Source: Candidatus Elarobacter sp.
Lineage (GTDB): Bacteria; Vulcanimicrobiota; Vulcanimicrobiia; Vulcanimicrobiales; Vulcanimicrobiaceae
Assembly (NCBI GenBank): GCA_030150085.1
Contig: JASLGJ010000353.1
Span: 1 to 7,418, forward strand
DNA: 7,418 nucleotides
Reading direction: 5' to 3'
The translations under genes and the position numbers were made by a program. Within the stretch, counting starts at the first letter, position 1; each line of letters opens with the position of its first letter. Positions 6,260 through 7,418 of this stretch are shown piece after piece. Under the pieces are notes generated by a model that made no database searches, was not told the origin of the DNA, and saw only the letters and a program-made list of their open reading frames with translations.

Positions 6260-6615
6260 TGGACTACGGCAGCGTCGTCTCCAAGGTGCTCCCCGGCACG
6301 TTCGTGCCCGACATGGGCGCCGCGCTCAAGCTCGACGAGACGCCGGCGGTCGGCGACATCCCGGGCGGGATCGGCGCGCTCGAGGGCGCGTCGGGTGCCT
6401 CGTTCATGGACACGCTCAAGGCCGAGCTGGGCAGCGTCAACGACAAGCTCGTCACCTCCGACGGGCTCCAGCGCGACCTGGCCTCGGGCAAGACCAACGA
6501 CCTGCAGAAGGTCGTGACGTCGGCAGAGGAGGCCAACCTGGCCCTCTCGTTCACCACCGCCATGCGCAGCAAGCTGCTCGAGGCGTACCAGGAGATCTCG
6601 CGCATGCAGGTCTGA
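6259..6615 (+). CDS. fliE: Flagellar hook-basal body complex protein FliE
   Basis: FliE (118 residues) joins the MS ring to the proximal rod and is needed for export of the later rod proteins. The diagnostic region is C-terminal: SAEEANLALSFTTAMRSKLLEAYQ..., ending EISRMQV, which matches the conserved FliE ending almost exactly. The N-terminal 45 residues (Gly/Ala/Pro-rich) are poorly conserved and make it a little longer than the roughly 104-residue E. coli protein. The ATG shares its A with the flgC stop and has no clear ribosome site of its own, so its translation probably depends on flgC. It is the last gene of the operon: a strong terminator begins 25 bp later, and no fliF follows. Confidence 0.93.
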   Translation: MDYGSVVSKVLPGTFVPDMGAALKLDETPAVGDIPGGIGALEGASGASFMDTLKAELGSVNDKLVTSDGLQRDLASGKTNDLQKVVTSAEEANLALSFTTAMRSKLLEAYQEISRMQV

Positions 6616-6640
6616 CGGCTTCAGGCGAGGCCGTCGTGCG

Positions 6641-6677
6641 AAAGGCGTCCCGCTCCGGCGGGGCGCCTTTTCGTTTC
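6641..6677 (+). terminator. Intrinsic terminator of flgB-flgC-fliE
   Basis: A 13-bp stem, AAAGGCGTCCCGC (6641-6653) paired with GCGGGGCGCCTTT (6658-6670), contains one T-G wobble (6648/6663) and is closed by TCCG, which in RNA is a UNCG tetraloop on a C-G pair. It is followed by a T-rich tract (TTTTCGTTT at 6668-6676). This is a classic Rho-independent terminator 25 bp after the fliE stop. Confidence 0.88.
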
Positions 6678-6692
6678 TCCAGCGTCTTGGGG

Positions 6693-6698
6693 TACGAT
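6693..6698 (+). promoter_or_regulatory. Candidate -10 element of the kinase gene
   Basis: TACGAT matches TATAAT at four positions, including T1, A2 and T6. It ends seven bases before the ATG at 6706, so transcription would start at or next to that ATG, giving a leaderless message; no Shine-Dalgarno is seen in front of it. A -35 at 17-bp spacing would fall in the T-rich end of the fliE terminator (6670-6675) and is not convincing. Confidence 0.35.
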
Positions 6699-6705
6699 GT
6701 CGCCT

Positions 6706-7418
6706 ATGGGGGCGGAGGGGTTGCTCGGCGGTCGCTACCGGCTGGACCGGATCGCCGGGCACGGCGGCATGGCGACCGTCTTCGTGGCGTTCGACACCGT
6801 GCTCGAGCGCGAGGTCGCGATCAAGCTCCTCCAGCGCCGGCGCGACGAGGGCGGGGTGCTCCACGAGCGCTTCCGGCGTGAGGCCCTGGCGGCGGCCAAG
6901 ATCGTCCACCCCAACGTGGTGACCGTGCACGACGTGGGCCGCAACGACGAGGGCCGGCCCTACATCGTGATGGACTTCGTCGACGGCCCCTCGCTGGCGG
7001 CGGTGATCGAGCGCGACGGTCCCCTGCCCTCCGAGCGGGTAGCGCTGATCGGGATCGGTCTGGCCCGCGCGCTGGCCGCCGCGCACGGCGCGGGGATCGT
7101 CCACCGCGACGTGAAGCCGCAGAACGTCCTGCTCGACGAGCAGGGCATCCCGCACCTGACCGACTTCGGCTTGGCCCGCGCCTACGACCGCAGTGACCTC
7201 GACCTGACCGCGCCGGGCGGGCTGCTCGGCTCGGCCCACTACGTCGCGCCCGAGCAGGCCCGCAGCGGCGAGGCCTCGCCGCGCTCGGACCTCTACGCGC
7301 TGGGCGCCACGCTCTACCACGCCGCAGCGGGCGAGCCGCCCTTCGCCGGGCAGGGCGCGATCGACATCACCCTGCGCCGCTTCGAGGAAGACCCGCCCGA
7401 GCTGCGCGAGCGGGTGCC
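6706..7418 (+). CDS. Serine/threonine protein kinase (PknB-like), 3'-partial
   Basis: The frame is open to the right edge (237 complete codons), so the end of the catalytic lobe and any sensor or membrane part are missing. Such Hanks-type kinases phosphorylate Ser/Thr on cytoplasmic proteins. Motifs seen: glycine-rich loop GHGGMATV (18-25, last Gly replaced by Ala, tolerated in this family), Lys40 in VAIK, catalytic HRDVKPQN (133-140) with Asp135, Lys137 and Asn140, DFG (153-155) and APE (181-183, in YVAPEQ), then RSDLYALGATLYH. All catalytic residues are present and the HRD Arg suggests control by activation-loop phosphorylation. The ATG at 6706 starts 12 residues before the first kinase strand; an ATG at 6697 in frame would add three residues. 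It has its own transcription unit after the fliE terminator. A link to flagella is not shown. Confidence 0.93.
   Translation, partial: MGAEGLLGGRYRLDRIAGHGGMATVFVAFDTVLEREVAIKLLQRRRDEGGVLHERFRREALAAAKIVHPNVVTVHDVGRNDEGRPYIVMDFVDGPSLAAVIERDGPLPSERVALIGIGLARALAAAHGAGIVHRDVKPQNVLLDEQGIPHLTDFGLARAYDRSDLDLTAPGGLLGSAHYVAPEQARSGEASPRSDLYALGATLYHAAAGEPPFAGQGAIDITLRRFEEDPPELRERV

Noticed and set aside
6636..6881. Plus-strand 81-codon open frame over the terminator and kinase start
   Set aside because: It covers the terminator and an out-of-frame copy of the kinase N-terminus; the true kinase frame begins at 6706 and runs off the window.
6184..7320. 378-codon minus-strand open frame across fliE and the kinase
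   Set aside because: Opposite strand of two well-supported genes and of a terminator; no domain seen.
1..7418. CRISPR array, tRNA, rRNA, insertion sequence or phage attachment site
   Set aside because: No spaced direct repeats, tRNA-like cloverleaf, transposase or integrase was seen in reading both strands by eye.

Overview
This window is high-GC DNA (about 70% by eye, not computed) from a flagellated bacterium. It is densely packed with seven protein genes, two of them cut by the window edges. The lineage cannot be fixed from the sequence. The GC content, GTG starts, a PknB-like Ser/Thr kinase, an actinobacterial-style N-terminus on the aminopeptidase P and apparently leaderless starts would fit high-GC phyla such as Actinomycetota (Thermoleophilia) or Eremiobacterota-like groups; this is inference.

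Layout, left to right. Positions 2-1231 (+) hold the C-terminal three quarters of a photolyase/cryptochrome-family flavoprotein. It is followed at once by an Xaa-Pro aminopeptidase (pepP, 1294-2730, +). A strong symmetrical hairpin at 2749-2784 separates pepP from a convergent minus-strand gene (2786-3412) for a small membrane protein: an N-terminal B-box-like zinc-binding module, a proline-rich linker and a DUF4870-type membrane domain. That gene diverges, across 72 bp, from a full-length ABC exporter with fused membrane and ATPase domains (3485-5209, +). Then comes a compact three-gene flagellar operon, flgB-flgC-fliE (5296-6615, +), encoding the proximal rod proteins and the rod/MS-ring junction protein. 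It is closed by a textbook intrinsic terminator with a UNCG tetraloop (6641-6677). The window ends inside a Ser/Thr protein kinase gene (6706 to the edge, +).

How the parts relate. FlgB, FlgC and FliE act together at the base of the flagellum. The flgC-fliE junction is a one-base stop/start overlap (TGATG). flgB and flgC are separated by 88 bp that hold a 28-codon small ORF, itself ending in TGATG on the flgC start, and a 9-bp hairpin with the flgC Shine-Dalgarno in its loop. A sigma-28-like promoter candidate lies just upstream of flgB. The other genes have no evident joint pathway.

The observation most worth following is the photolyase-family protein. The fold and FAD-site landmarks are recognisable, but by motif alignment to E. 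coli PhrB from memory, most residues that line the pyrimidine-dimer pocket, the flavin N5 site and the end of the Trp electron-transfer chain are replaced. It may not be an ordinary CPD photolyase. No CRISPR array, tRNA, rRNA, insertion sequence or attachment site was seen, and no stretch above 300 bp lacks a gene.
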